The translations under genes and the position numbers were made by a program. From Eleusine coracana subsp. coracana (lineage: Eukaryota; Streptophyta; Magnoliopsida; Poales; Poaceae), in contig CM064423.1 in assembly GCA_032690845.1 (NCBI GenBank), positions 30,278,044 to 30,342,043 on the forward strand: a stretch of DNA of 64,000 nt. The letters run 5' to 3'. Numbering within the stretch: the first letter of the stretch is position 1; each line of letters starts with the position of its first letter. Of this stretch, positions 33,561-45,106 are shown piece by piece. The notes below the pieces were generated by a model, which was given only the letters and a program-made list of their open reading frames with translations, did not search any database and was not told the origin of the DNA.

Positions 33561-36500
33561 GGGGGTGGGGATGGGGGCGGGACATGGTGGTGAGTAACCA
33601 ACCCATGGCCTTCCGATAATTGTTGTTTTTCGGGCTCTTTTTGGTCACCTAGATCACAGAGAAAATGATCCAAGCTCGCATCAAGCGTCTCCTTATTTAT
33701 GTCTCTGCAAATGTAATTAAGAGTTTGTTCTAGGACGTTGATATCCTCCCCATTAACCATAGGATTAGTCAAAGGAAGGTTACTATCTAGTCTATTTCTT
33801 TCTATGGATTTTAGGGTCTCAATAGAATTGAAAACCTCTAAATTAGTATGTCCCATTAAAACACCTAAGTTGGAGATATTAGTTACTAGAGAAGAAGGAT
33901 GGTGAGAGGTGAAGGATTTGTTATTACCTCCATCCAGATTGCGCCTTGCCACCATTGATTGTGCTTTGAGCATCATATCTTGATCATCCTTCTGCCTTAC
34001 TTGATGTTTTTGTCCATGGTTCTGCAGGGGCGCCTTGGCTGTGGAAGTCTTGAGAATGGCCTCCGACACTTGCCTGTCTAGGTCCTCCTTTAATTTGCTA
34101 ACACAAATACCATTAAGCTTACATACTTCTTAGAGTACGTGGCGTGGTAGCTTGTCAAGCGCTACCTTTGGGGCCTCCTGCTCTTGGACAGGCATAACGC
34201 TACCCTTACTTGCTGCATACACAGGCACGGAAGAACAGCGACACGGCCCATTGAAACACGGATTACAGGCCTTTGTGTCCCTTGACGCCTCCACCTGAGC
34301 CAGAATAGCATCAAGCAGAGGTGTCAACGGTGTTTGTGGGGGTTCTGTATTCACTGTAGCAGGGCCTCTACAATCCAAGTGACCGACAATAGTTTCCACT
34401 TCGAGCGGTGTTGCTTGATCAGGAGCGGCAGTGGCATCAACCTGAGTAGCATCCGGGACTGTAGAGTCTATGCCTAAGGTTTCTTCCTGTACTTCCTTCT
34501 CAATAGCCACGATATCTTCCAACTTCACTTCTAAAACAGCCGTTTGTGAAGCGGCCAGGGTATCGGCTTCCACTCCAAGAGAATGTAGCACTACTGCCGG
34601 CGTGACCTTGCGATCTGCAGCAGCAGCGCCAAATCCCAAAGATGGCTGCTGCACTGCCAGCGCGGCCTCGAGCTCGCGATCTGCAGCAGCAGTGCCAAAA
34701 GCCGAAGATGGATGCTGTACTGCCGCAACCGCATCTGCCTGAACCGCTTCATCTGAGGCCTCCAGGTTAGCCACATCCTTAGCTGGCCCCGCCGAAGCAG
34801 TGGCTTCATGACTCAATAAAACTAGCTCAGCAGGAGCAGGCACCACAATGTCTGAAATAGCATCATCCTTAGGCTTGATCACCCGGTCAGTCATCTCAGC
34901 CCCTGTATTGTTTCCGGCATCCAGCCCTGTGTTGTCATTACCATTGAGCTGAAGGGATTCAAGGCCCTGTGTTGCACTCCCCTAGTGTTGAGGTCTCCTT
35001 GAGTGGGGGATCTTCTGTAATGACCTTATTTGCTGCCTCGACCAGAAGCCTATTACAAATGTTGTCTAGGATGTCCTCCACCATGTCCCTAATCCTTTTT
35101 TCAGTATGATCTGTGCTCTTAGGCTCCGACGGCTCGTCTTCCCTTGCCATCTCAGAAGTGTTATCCTGTTTAGAATTATTGCCTTGAGTTGTAGTCTGAC
35201 CTTTATCAGCTGCGGTTTGCTCCTCTTCATCCAGCAAGTCATCCTGATCCATGTCATCACCACCATCATCACCATAAGTGTAATCGACCCAAGCTCCATC
35301 CCGGCAGATTTTATCAATCTTGAAGAAGATATCGTGTAGTCCCTCACCAACTGCAATCTCGGTAGAATCTGGTATGCCTTTGATATCAATGAGCGCCACC
35401 AAAATACGAACAACACCCATCTTCTTGAGATATTTCATATCCACTTTCTGTGTCGTCCCAATTATGGTTCCCACAGCCCAAAGAGATAAATATGATCTAA
35501 TTTCATATGGAACCCCATAAACATTTACCCAAGCCTTTTGAAGATAGCGCCAGGGCTCAATCTTGTGGTTCCACTCATTAATTATCATTATACCTTCTCC
35601 TCCAAAGGTGTGTATGAATCTAGTTGCCACCATCCGGTCGAGTTCCACCTTACTAGGAAACGGCACTAGGAATCCGTCCCCTTGTTGTTGTATTGTCCAC
35701 GGCCACTTGATAGGAATCAACCAATGGAGTTCACTCTTAATCAGTTCAGGAGTGATGTTCCCTTCCTTGATCGTAATATATGCTGTTGCTTTATCTTTTT
35801 TTGGTGCTCTACCAGGAGTTCCAAACTAGGGAATTAGAAAAAATCCCCCAGCTGCACCGTCAACACCACTGAAAACTGCATGTGGCTTAGGGCCCAGGTA
35901 TATGGGGCAATCAGATGTCAAATGCCCATCATCACATATGTCACAACACAATTCTTCCTTCTGTTTTTTTTCCTTGTTTCGGTGCCTGTTCAGAAGTATC
36001 ATTATCAGCAGCTCTTTTTCTTCCCTGATCAGCTTCTAGCATCTCCTTGCGAGACCCCGCATCCGTGAGACCATGGCCATTGCCGGATCGTCCACGGCCA
36101 TCACCTCCTCCGCCTTTGCCGGCGCCAGTACCTTGCCCGCCATCAGAGCTGCGAGACGTAGCACTGCCACCCCGGGAACCAAAGTCGCCCCGTCGGCCAT
36201 GCGCTCCTCTACCTCGATTGAAGCCTGAGTCATGGTCCCTAGCACCATAAGACGGCGTACGACCTGGTGGACCACAGCCCCGGTCTCCTCTACCGCCTTG
36301 TGATCCTCTTGGAACGAACCGCGATTCGTAGGAATGCCGATTATCCCCCTGATCAAACCTGCGACCACCAACCTCCTTGCCTGAGTCACCTCCAGCCATG
36401 AGCGCCACCAGGTACGATGCGTGTTTGTGGGGTTGGTGATTGAGTTGAGATCGTAGTCCGAGTGATGCCAGGCAGACTATCAAACCAGGAGTTTATTTGG

Positions 36501-39500
36501 GCCTTAGTTTCCGCCCAAATTAAGTCTGGGAGCCCACCTGTTTGCAAAATCTGAAAACGTGGGGAATCCGGATCATGACTGGAGTATGCTTCGACCTCAC
36601 CGGTGATCTCATCTGGGTCGACTTGCACGACCGATGGTGAGTGATCGGCCTGAGTTACCTCCAGTCGCAAGAGCACCTCAGGGAGAAAGTCGCCGAGTGT
36701 GCGTCTTGGCGAGATTCTTGATTTCGGCAGAGGCCCTTTCCATGGCTTTGATTTTTGTTGCTGTGCAGGTAGCTGAAGATGCGACTGCTTTTGCCTTCGT
36801 GCCCCTGCATCGGCCTCCGGTGAATTGAGCAAACTCGACGGTTTGGCAGAGAATGGCTCTGATGTTGACAACGCCTTGAAGTCACAAAGAGTAGGGCCAT
36901 CGTCATCATCCGACTCGTCCACTAACCAGAAACGGCCATTGATCGGAGCAAGTGCCTCCTCCTTGGAAGATGGAGAGGAATTATCTGCTCCCGGTGGCTA
37001 AAAACCGAACAACTCTGAGAACTGTTTCGCATCTTGGTTCTTGCGATCTGCTTGTTCAACCGCTAAGTCATCCTTGCGCACTAGATCACGGCGGTGAGCC
37101 GTGGCCGCAATCACCTCTGACCACCGGAACCGGGCCTTGTGTGTGACATCCCAAGTCACAAAAAGTTGATTAAGCTAACACAAATGTTAAATTACTGACT
37201 AATTAAAAATCTTAAATAATTAAAGTACCAAAGAAAAAGGGGAATAAATTTAATTAGTTAATTCCACCAATTGGCCAATTAGTTGCATTCCAAAAACTCT
37301 ACAAAAACCAATCAAGTGTGCCAATGTTTTTGCATATGCCAGTGGATCATGTCATGAAAGAAGTTTGGGGAATTTACCAGAATTTTTGGTAAAGGTTTAA
37401 TACCCCTAAAAATTCCCAAAGTGCAGAGAAAAGCATCTCTGTTCCAGGAATTTTAATAAAGTTTCCAGCAGGAATTTCAATGTGGCCCCAAAAACAAAGT
37501 TGGCGAATAGATTTCGCTGGACATACACAAAAATTGGCATGAAGTTTGGAGCACCGAAGCTTGGAGAAATTAGCTAAGTACAGAGCACTATTCTAGTCAA
37601 ATAGAGTCAACTGCTTCTCTGTCCTTGGGCCACTCATCGACCGACACCACCGTACCCCCCCCCCACCCCCCGCTGGCCACCGATCGCCTCCTCTCTCCTG
37701 CCCATCCCAACCACTGCTCCGCCTGCCCGTCACTGTGCCACCGGCGCCACTTTGAAGGTCCCCCCACCGGCGAGCCACTCTCCTCCGGCCAGCTCACCCC
37801 CCCCCCCATCTCTCTCTCTCTCGGTTATAAGCACCCTAGCGGCAAAAGCCATCCCCCACTCTCCCGGCGATTACACCCCCCCCATACCTCCCTCTACTCT
37901 CTCTCGCCACTCCAGGAACCCTCAGCACCACCATCTCCATCGCCGGTGAAAGCAGCGGCGGAAATCGAGCGACACCCCTGTTTCTTTCCGCCATGGCCGC
38001 CATCGTGTCGAGCTTCGCCTAGGCAGCTTCCCGTTCCCTCCTCTTTCCTCAAATCGTTGCGCAAGTGTCTTCCCTAGCATGCCCCTGACCCGTTCCCCCT
38101 CTGCCGCAGTGACCTCGCCGGAATTGACGAAGGAAGGAGCCGCCGCCGTCGGGTCTCTCCCCACCCCGCGAACGAGACCCCTGCTCCGGCCCTTCCCATC
38201 AACTAGCTCCTCCACGCCGTCGATCTCCACACCAAGGAAGCGAGACCGGGAGCAAGGCCTTGGCGAGTAACCCCGAGAAGCCCGAAGTTGAGCTAAACCC
38301 CGCCGAGAACTCTAACTACGATCACTCCCAAGGCAAGCCCCGGTGCACACCTACTGATTTACGAGTCCTTTTTATTTTGTCACGATATAGGAATATTGGA
38401 TTGTGCATTAGGTATAGGGCTTGGATGGAAACCCACTTGCATAAACAAACTATGACCTATACTTAGTTTACGTTAGTAAGCCTTTTCGTTAGCAACTGCT
38501 AGGCTTAAATTAGTGGATTCAACGGTAGGCTATGGGATCACTTGATTCAATCATGATTCACGTGAAGAATGAAATTGGTTAAAATTTGAGAACCTATCGT
38601 TGCAACTCCGCGGACAAGTATTGAACAGTACCAAGTGCATACCTCTATATGGGAATTGGTAAACCTAGTAACTTAGGCGCCGTATTGTTGGACGGTATTA
38701 CTCATCGATCCAGAGATGATGTGAATGGCACGGTGGATGCACGGGTCGAGGACCGCTGGAGAGTGCATGGGTTAAGCCTCGGATACGAAGTACTGTATCA
38801 CGGGGAGGACGTGTACTCGGGATCGATGGCCCCGGATCGACTTTATCGCAACCTCGTGAACGGTGGCCATACGTGTTCTTAAATGATGCGTATGTTGTGC
38901 ATTTGGGTTATTCTCCTGCAGGATGTAAATCAATTCGAATTGCCGTCCCTCGCGGTTCTGAGTACCTCTTGTTTTGAGCAGTGACAATGATACCTTAAGT
39001 AGAGAAGTTTGGTTATGCTGCTAAATTTATTTACTCTGTGGCTACATATTGCTATGTTGTATTGTTCTTTATATTTGTACAGTCTTAGCAGCTAGCTAGG
39101 GTCAACTACAATTCCTTTTTTACAACAAGCAATTAAAATCTTGGTTAAGGAATAAGCATCACAGCATAGAATTAATAGGTGCTTGTTATGCAAATATCAA
39201 ATAAGCCCGATCAGCCCCCTACATGTTAGGAGTCGGTTTTAGTAAACCTTTTGGACGGGTAAGCCTTGCGGAGTATGCTAGATACTCAGGCTTTGCAATT
39301 ATGTGGTTTTTCAGGTTTGCCTCAAGCGACTTATTGTGATTGCTGTAACAAAGTTATATGGGAAGGTGAGGAGCCCCAGGACTGGATCATTGAATGGGTC
39401 CCCAGCTCCCCTAATCAAGATGAGTGAGCCATTGCCCTAGGGTTGGCATGGTTTACTTAGCTTCCGCGTAGTGTTTGTCGTATCTTCCGCCTCCACATAT

Positions 39501-39739
39501 TTATGTAATGTGAACCAAGAACATATATATGGTAACGTGACTAAAGTTGCTTTCGCTATGACCCGTGAACTTGTAATATTATGCATTTGATGATGTATCT
39601 TTGTAAATGATGGATGTTCATGTGTGAACGCTATGTACGATTACTTCGTTAACCATCTCCTGAGGTGATCCTGTACGGCACACTCTATACTTCGGTATAG
39701 GGTTGCGATATTGTGAGGCACCGCGCCAATGACCCTCAT
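33554..39739 (-). pseudogene. LINE ORF1 (gag-like), interrupted by a solo LTR
   Basis: The ATG at 39739 (MRVIGAVPH) lies at the very 5' end of the LINE. After removal of the LTR the frame continues as KARFRWSEVIAATAHRRDLV to a TAG near 36999, then PPGADNSSPSSKEEALAP and an acidic stretch. A Gly/Arg-rich region (36483-35960) precedes a zinc knuckle CX2CX3HX4C (CCDICDDGHLTSDC) near 35945-35900. Next comes a DUF4283-like block at about 35720-35300 (FHTFGGEGIMIINEW-like, WRYLQKAWVNVYGVPYEI), an Ala-rich linker (34894-34130) and a C-terminal region ending 33554. The presumed role is binding element RNA in a particle. Stops and frame changes make it defective. Confidence 0.75.
37142..39710 (+). mobile_element. 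Solo LTR nested in the LINE
   Basis: TGTGACATCC at 37142 to GGTTGCGATA at 39710, flanked by the 5-bp duplication TTGTG (37137-37141 and 39711-39715). The ends are TG...TA, probably TG...CA with one changed base. At 2569 bp without internal gag-pol it is a solo LTR, the product of recombination between two LTRs. A GC-rich block (37620-38270) and an AT-rich remainder are typical of large grass Ty3/gypsy LTRs. The + orientation is inferred from the TGTGACATCC start. Confidence 0.75.
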
Positions 39740-40921
39740 CTCAGCTGATCACTTCCTTGCTGTCACCGTTGTCCTCAAACTCGTAGAAGACCTTGTTCTT
39801 CTCTGTAGGGGCTGGAAGCAGGGGAAACAGGGATAAAACTTGGAGGTTGGAGGTGTTCTGTAGCAATACCGAGACCGAGCCAATAGTGTGCTCGTTGTGC
39901 AGGCATCCTTTGAGCTCCAGGTGCCTTAGGCGCGGCAGGCTGCGCAGGACGCTGGTGAATTGGCTGCTGTAACACGCCATGGCCGGGCGCAAGGAGAGGT
40001 GCAGGAACTCAAGGTTGGTGCAGCGGCCTATGAGCTCCGTGACGGGGGCGATTTCCGGCCGCATCTTGCCGTCAATGTCTTGGCAGGTGTCGATCGTCAG
40101 TGCTGCGACAGTTGCATGGTTGGCGATGGAGACCGTAGGCGCCGCGAGTCCAGCTTGATGCTTGTGGTATTGTGGCAGCAGATCAGAGCGAAAGTCCGGA
40201 GAGACGCGCTGGTGACGGTAAGCTTCTTCACGCCCGGGCACTCCTCAAGCCTGAGGTCCGTGAGTTGAAGGCAGCTCGAGACCAGCCGTTGCAGCGCCTC
40301 GGCCGACCCCATGATGCGGTGCAAGACGAGCGTCTGGAGCGGCATCAGCGACACGTCTTTCGGGAACTCGAGGGTCCACCTCGAGAGGCTGAGATGGCGC
40401 AGCATGGCGCTGTGGAACAGGTTGCGAGGTGTGGTGATGTATCTTCCGAGATCGCCCCCGTCAAAGTCCGCCGACGCCCCCTCGTAGGGGATGAAGGGGC
40501 AGAGCCTGAGGCGCGAGGCCTCCTGGCACCTCAGCTTGACGTCCAATTCTTCGGCGCCGGCCCGCAGCGCGATGGGGATCCACTGAGCGAGCAGGGTGTG
40601 CGTGGGGTGGTACGCGTCTAGCCAGAGGACGCGGATCGGCGCCTTCGGGTCCCGGCTCAGCAGCGCGCACGTCACCTTCTGTTCGTAGCACATGGGCAAG
40701 TCCTTGTAGCCGCCGTCCCTGTCTCCGATCTTCGGGTCGACGACGTCCAAGACGGGGACGGTCGCGTGCACGTTGCGCCACCGCCGGGAGAGGATGCTGG
40801 TGCGCACGGCCTCGTCGGTGGGCAGATGGGAGAGGATGCGAGTTAGCGTGGCGTCGCCAAGAGTGCTTAGGCGATCGCCGCGCGTCGTTTTCCTCGCCAG
40901 GCCTGTTGCGCCGCCGCCGAG

Positions 40922-41263
40922 GCCCAACGAAAAGTACAGATGCGTATAAGTTATAACGATGGAAGAGAACAGATTATTTGGTAACTGCACGAGAAAAGGG
41001 TGCCGGCCCGTCGCTTTGTAGTTATCGAAGAGGTAGACTCTTTAATTTGTACATGCAACTAGCTATTCGTTTGCCCTAGCCGCCGCCGCCGCCTTCCTAG
41101 GATATATAGTCGGTGCTTGAATCATAGTAGGTAACGAACAGCGTACACGATCGGGATTGATATAACAGAATACACATATGATAAATATCTCCTCCACCTA
41201 GCTAGTCATCGATCCGGGCCTCCTCTCGATCCAATCTGGCGACAAAAAGTAAATAAAAGACCA
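40922..41263. promoter_or_regulatory. Shared intergenic region of a head-to-head F-box pair
   Basis: About 340 bp separate the divergent F-box loci. A TATA-like GATATATAGT lies at 41101, 163 bp before the plus-strand ATG. This is a plausible core promoter for the 41264 gene; no other element can be defended by eye. Confidence 0.3.
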
Positions 41264-42742
41264 ATGACGAAGAAGATGAATCGCGGCGAGGACCGCCTGA
41301 GCGTCCTCCCCGACGACATCCTCGGCCACATCCTCTCCTTCCTTCCGACCGAGGAGGCCGGGCGTGCCGCCGTGCTCTCCACCCGGTGGCGCTACATTTT
41401 CTCCAGCGTGCACACCCTCTAGTTCCAGGACACCGACAGCTACAACTTCTGGGGCGACACCTACACCTTCTACTGCGAGTCCGAGGAGCGGCGCAGCATC
41501 AATGGCTGCTTCCTCGACTGCGTCAACGCCGCGCTCACCTGCCGCCTCCAGTGCGCTGGCCTCGCCCGCGACACGTCGCTGCGGTCCTTGAGCGTCGGCT
41601 TCAACAACTACTACCACTGGGACAATAACATGGTTCAGAAGTGGGTCTCGTACGCGCTGCGGCAGTGCGAGCAGGAGTTCCAGCTTGATCTGCGCCTCCA
41701 CTCCTACGACCTTTGCCAGCACGGTGGTGGGGACGGAGAAGACGATGAATATGACTTCCGAAGGGAGGAACGGTCACAGTTATACATGGGCTCGTCCCTC
41801 CAGTTTCCAAGATCGCTCTTCTCCTGCGCTGCGCTGCGATCGCTGCGTCTCGGCGATTGCTACCTGAACCCGCCGCAACTTGTCGCCTGGCCATCCCTTG
41901 AGACGTTGCACCTGACGACGCTCCACGATTCAGAGGAAACCATCAATCGTATGATCGCTAGCTGTCCATGCCTTGAAGACCTGATGCTCGAGTTGTGCTC
42001 CAAAGTGACAAGAATCTCCGTCCTCCACAGGCGCCTTCGCCGGTTTTCCCTCCGGTGCTGCCACGACGTTGTGAGAGTCAGCCTTGACGCATCGGAGCTG
42101 CGGGAAATTGACTACCGTGGCGCGCTGCCCGCGGAATCACTGTTCATGTTTCATGGCTCGCTGAGGATCCGCTCCTGCACCATCGACTTCTGCGGACCTA
42201 GCCTCTCGAGTGAGGTTGAGCTCGTCAGGTTCCAAAAGTTCCTAGGGAACTTCGTGGCCCCCAAGCACCTGCACCTGCAGTCTTGGAGGCTTGGTTGCAG
42301 CATCGAGAGCCAATTCTTCACGGGTTTCCCCACATTCTCCAGCCTGCAGAAGCTTGAGCTCACGGGACGCGTAGACAGACATACCACTGTCTATGCAGTG
42401 TCCAGGATCTTGCTGCAGACCCCGAACCTTGAGGTCCTGACGCTGTTCCTCGAGCCAGTTTCCAAGGAAAGCTCGGATGCCCCCCTTGAGTACAATCTAG
42501 CCACCATCCCCGATGCGCCAGCATACCTATGCCTATGGCAACGGCTGAGAGAGATCAACCTGGTGCACTACCAGGGTAGTGATGAGCAGAGGACGCTGGC
42601 CTATCTCCTGCTTGACAATGCCCTGGTTCTGCAGGCTTTGTGCATCGTTTTCCCTAAGGCATCCTTGCAGCTGCAGACCAGACTGATGAATGAGATTAAG
42701 CAAATGGTGGTGAGCAAGTCCACAAAGATGACATTCCTGTAA
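41264..42742 (+). pseudogene. F-box/LRR/FBD gene with one in-frame stop
   Basis: The ATG at 41264 gives MTKKMNRGEDRLSVLPDD and a good F-box (ILGHILSFLPTEEAGRAAVL, STRWRYIFSSVHTL). Codon 53 is TAG (41420-41422), after which the same frame stays open for 439 codons to TAA at 42740. The remainder holds LRR-like segments (LFSCAALRSLRLGDCYL, ASCPCLEDLMLELCS, RLRRFSLRCCHDVVRVSL) and an FBD-like end (LREINLVHYQGSDEQRTL, LLLDNALVLQALCIVF). Full length would be 492 residues, normal for the family of SCF substrate adaptors. No intron or frameshift is needed. This is the least damaged host gene in the window. A downstream ATG at 41588 would give 384 residues without the F-box. Confidence 0.85.
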
Positions 42743-43860
42743 TGTTTTTCAAAAAGTGTGCGAGTGGCTTTTATCATTAGAATAGAAAGCAGTATCATAT
42801 CTCATGGTGGACGATATAATAAATTCAAAATAGCAATGATGTTCTTCATCCTATATTATATATATATATATATTCATTTGCTATTTCAAACGACTGATGA
42901 TTATTTACATTTATATATTATATATCATTTAGTCATCATTGTTTATATTACTACTACTACTCTAGCGGTGCCAACTTATTCCATAGTTTAATTGTTATCT
43001 TTCAAGAATGCATGCTAGTATGGATCGTTATTGAGGAAAATACTAGCAGTGTATTCTTCAAAGGAACCTGGCACTTTCTTGGTTCATCAACTGACTTAGA
43101 CTTGGTCGGCTTTTGTAAAACAAAACAGTGTCTATTTGTGTCATATTCTTGTGATCCAAGTGTAATTAACTTCACTGGCGTTTATTTTTCTATCGTGCCT
43201 CGGCACGTTTCACATTAAGAAGAAGAGAGAATACAAAGTTTGAAGTTACACGACCACGACCAAGATTACAAACACGACCAAGGCAACATTATCAAAATTT
43301 GGGGACATAACCTAAATATGGGACACCACCAAACTTAGCTAGAACCATCTTTTCAACTGCAACTAACTAGACTAATGAAGACCCAACAATACTTTATTTC
43401 ATAAGCCAAGAGGAACCATGCGACCATGCAGTCTACCCCATCAGACCAAGAGGATCCATGTGACCATACAACATGCCCCATCATGTGCAACCACAAGCAC
43501 CAAGATTGGCTCAAAGGAGAGCAGCACTCCGCAGCTCCGCGACCCATCCTCTCCATGAACGTCGACTCGTCCTCTCCAAATCCAACCGCAGCTCAGTGAC
43601 CCATCCTCACCATGGACTTCAACTCGTACTCTCCAATTCCAAATCCATCTCAACACGAGGAACAACTCAAATACCAAGATTAGCGGGAGGAAGAGTGACG
43701 ATCTGCAGCTCGGCGGCCCATTCTCTCCATGGACGACAACAAGTGGCAAAGGATAGCAACTAGTGATGACTTCGTGATCTGTAGATCCAACAAGAGATAT
43801 TACCACCAGTAACCTATTGCTCTTGTGAGGAACAATGACCAACAATAAGGTACAACGACC
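42743..43860. other. 3' flank and unassigned sequence
   Basis: AT-rich sequence follows the F-box gene, with a (TA)n run at 42855-42872. From 43220 to 43860 the composition changes to A/C-rich text with short near-repeats of CCATCCTC.CCATG. No gene is recognised. Confidence 0.3.
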
Positions 43861-44085
43861 ATTGGCAACCTGCAGCTCCAGCTCCAACGAGAGCTGCTAC
43901 CATGCACAACCTACGACATGTAGGTAGGTCATCGACCCACGACAAGTGACAGCGATCATTGGCAACCTGTAACTCCAGCTCCAACGAGAGCTACCATGCA
44001 CGACCAACGACCTGTAGGTAAGTCAGCGATCATTGGCAATCTGCAGGTCCAGCTCCGAGGAGAGCTACCACGACCAGCGCTGACC
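43861..44085. repeat. Three tandem copies of a ~75-bp unit
   Basis: ATTGGCAACCTGCAGCTCC-like units start at 43861, 43958 and 44032, each followed by AGCTCC.ACGAGAGCT and, in the first two, by a CCTACGACATGTAGGTA-like stretch. Copies differ at about one base in ten. Confidence 0.7.
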
Positions 44086-45106
44086 ACCGCTAGTACCACG
44101 ACCAAACTACCACCATCTTTTGTACCATAACCAACCAGCTTGCGACCGGAGGAAGCCTACACTTCAATCTGAGAGAAATAACACGACAAGTTGGTCAGTC
44201 AGCTAGAGCGGACAGGAACAGAGCTATGCACAATTGACGAGCAAGAACAGTATGCATCTATCCTAAGCGAAACCCAAGCACATCAGGATCAAAGATCCCG
44301 CAAACTTGCTGGCTACATAGGAACGAACATGGACCAATTCAAATGATAGTCTCAAGAAAAGAGTTCGATTTAAACAATAGCTTCTGAAATCAGCGAACCC
44401 TAAGCAAATGGGGAATTTTCGAAGAAACTAAAGTTAAACTGTGCAAAGGACTGAAACAATCGATGACAAAAATGAACTCCCCCAAGTCTAAGTGCCAAAT
44501 CCCCCAAAGAAATTCGAGACAAAAACCAGCCAATCTGCAGAACAAAATTTCAACCAAAAAGAATTCAAGAAAAGGAAAAATAAACTCCCAGCAATACGGC
44601 GCGGTGCCATGGACGACAAGGTCGGCTAAGTAGAGCAGCGGTGCTGGCCAGTCTTGCTGAGCTTGGGCTCGGGCTGGGCCACGACCTGGTCCTCGAGAGG
44701 CGGCGCTGGCGACAGCAGGAACGAGGCGGACGATGAGGCGGCATCCGCCGGCGCATGCAGGTCGGCGCGACCTGCGAACCGAAGCCAGTCGAGGCGATGA
44801 GGCGGCATCCGCGGGCGCCCACGGGTTGGCGCGACCCGTGGACCGAAAGCAGTCCAGGCCTTCTCCGCCACTGTTGCCGAGCATCGCCGACAACGGCAAC
44901 TGGCGCCGCGCGTCGGTGCCGCAGGCGCTGTGGTGCTGATGCTGCAGAGAGAGCACCTCGGCCAGTGGGCGCCGGCTGGAGAACCCAAATCGCCGAGCGG
45001 ATCGGCCCCTCGTCGCGCGAGAGGATAGGGAGGAGGGGTGGGCGGGAACAGCATGGAGCGAGGAGGTAAGGGGAGCAGCATCGGGGGAAGCTAGGGGAGA
45101 TGAGCG
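44086..45106. other. Unassigned GC-rich region before a hAT element
   Basis: The sequence becomes GC-rich from about 44620. Minus-strand open frames (for example 45109-44390) are Arg/Ser/Ala-rich and low in complexity; I do not regard them as genes. The hAT at 45107 is inserted here. Confidence 0.3.

Larger units (their letters stand above)
29770..39742 (-). mobile_element. Near full-length LINE inserted in an F-box gene
   Basis: It is flanked by a perfect 16-bp target-site duplication AGCTGATCACTTCCTT (29754-29769 and 39743-39758). On the minus strand the 3' end is TTCCATTATCTAAAAAAAA directly against the duplication, as expected for target-primed reverse transcription. Without the solo LTR at 37142-39710 the LINE is about 7.4 kb. 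It contains ORF1 (RNA-binding, zinc knuckle) and ORF2 (endonuclease, reverse transcriptase, zf-RVT), both with a few stops and frameshifts. Confidence 0.93.
29527..40921 (-). pseudogene. F-box/LRR/FBD pseudogene split by a LINE
   Basis: The 5' part (about 40895 to 39743) opens in frame with GLARKTTRGDRLSTLGD and an F-box (LTRILSHLPTDEAVRTSI, SRRWRNVHATVPVL). LRR-like segments follow (LFHSAMLRHLSLSRW, LRLEECPGVKKLTV). No ATG precedes the F-box in this frame, so the start codon appears lost. Near 40145 the frame shifts (after SIKLDSRRL) into PTVSIANHATVAALTIDTC and on to KNKVFYEFEDNGDSKEVIS. Here a LINE (29770-39742) is inserted. The FBD end resumes at 29763 (YSGHVHVPQGLW, RRINLVGYRGRPFERVLAKF) and stops at 29527. 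The family acts as SCF substrate receptors; this copy is dead. Confidence 0.88.

Noticed and set aside
34130..34894. 254-codon Ala-rich frame as a separate host gene
   Set aside because: It is collinear with LINE ORF1 on both sides and fits its linker region.
37142..39710. Region as a long 5' untranslated region of the LINE
   Set aside because: It has LTR-like ends and a 5-bp duplication, and it interrupts an ORF1 reading frame that is restored when it is removed.
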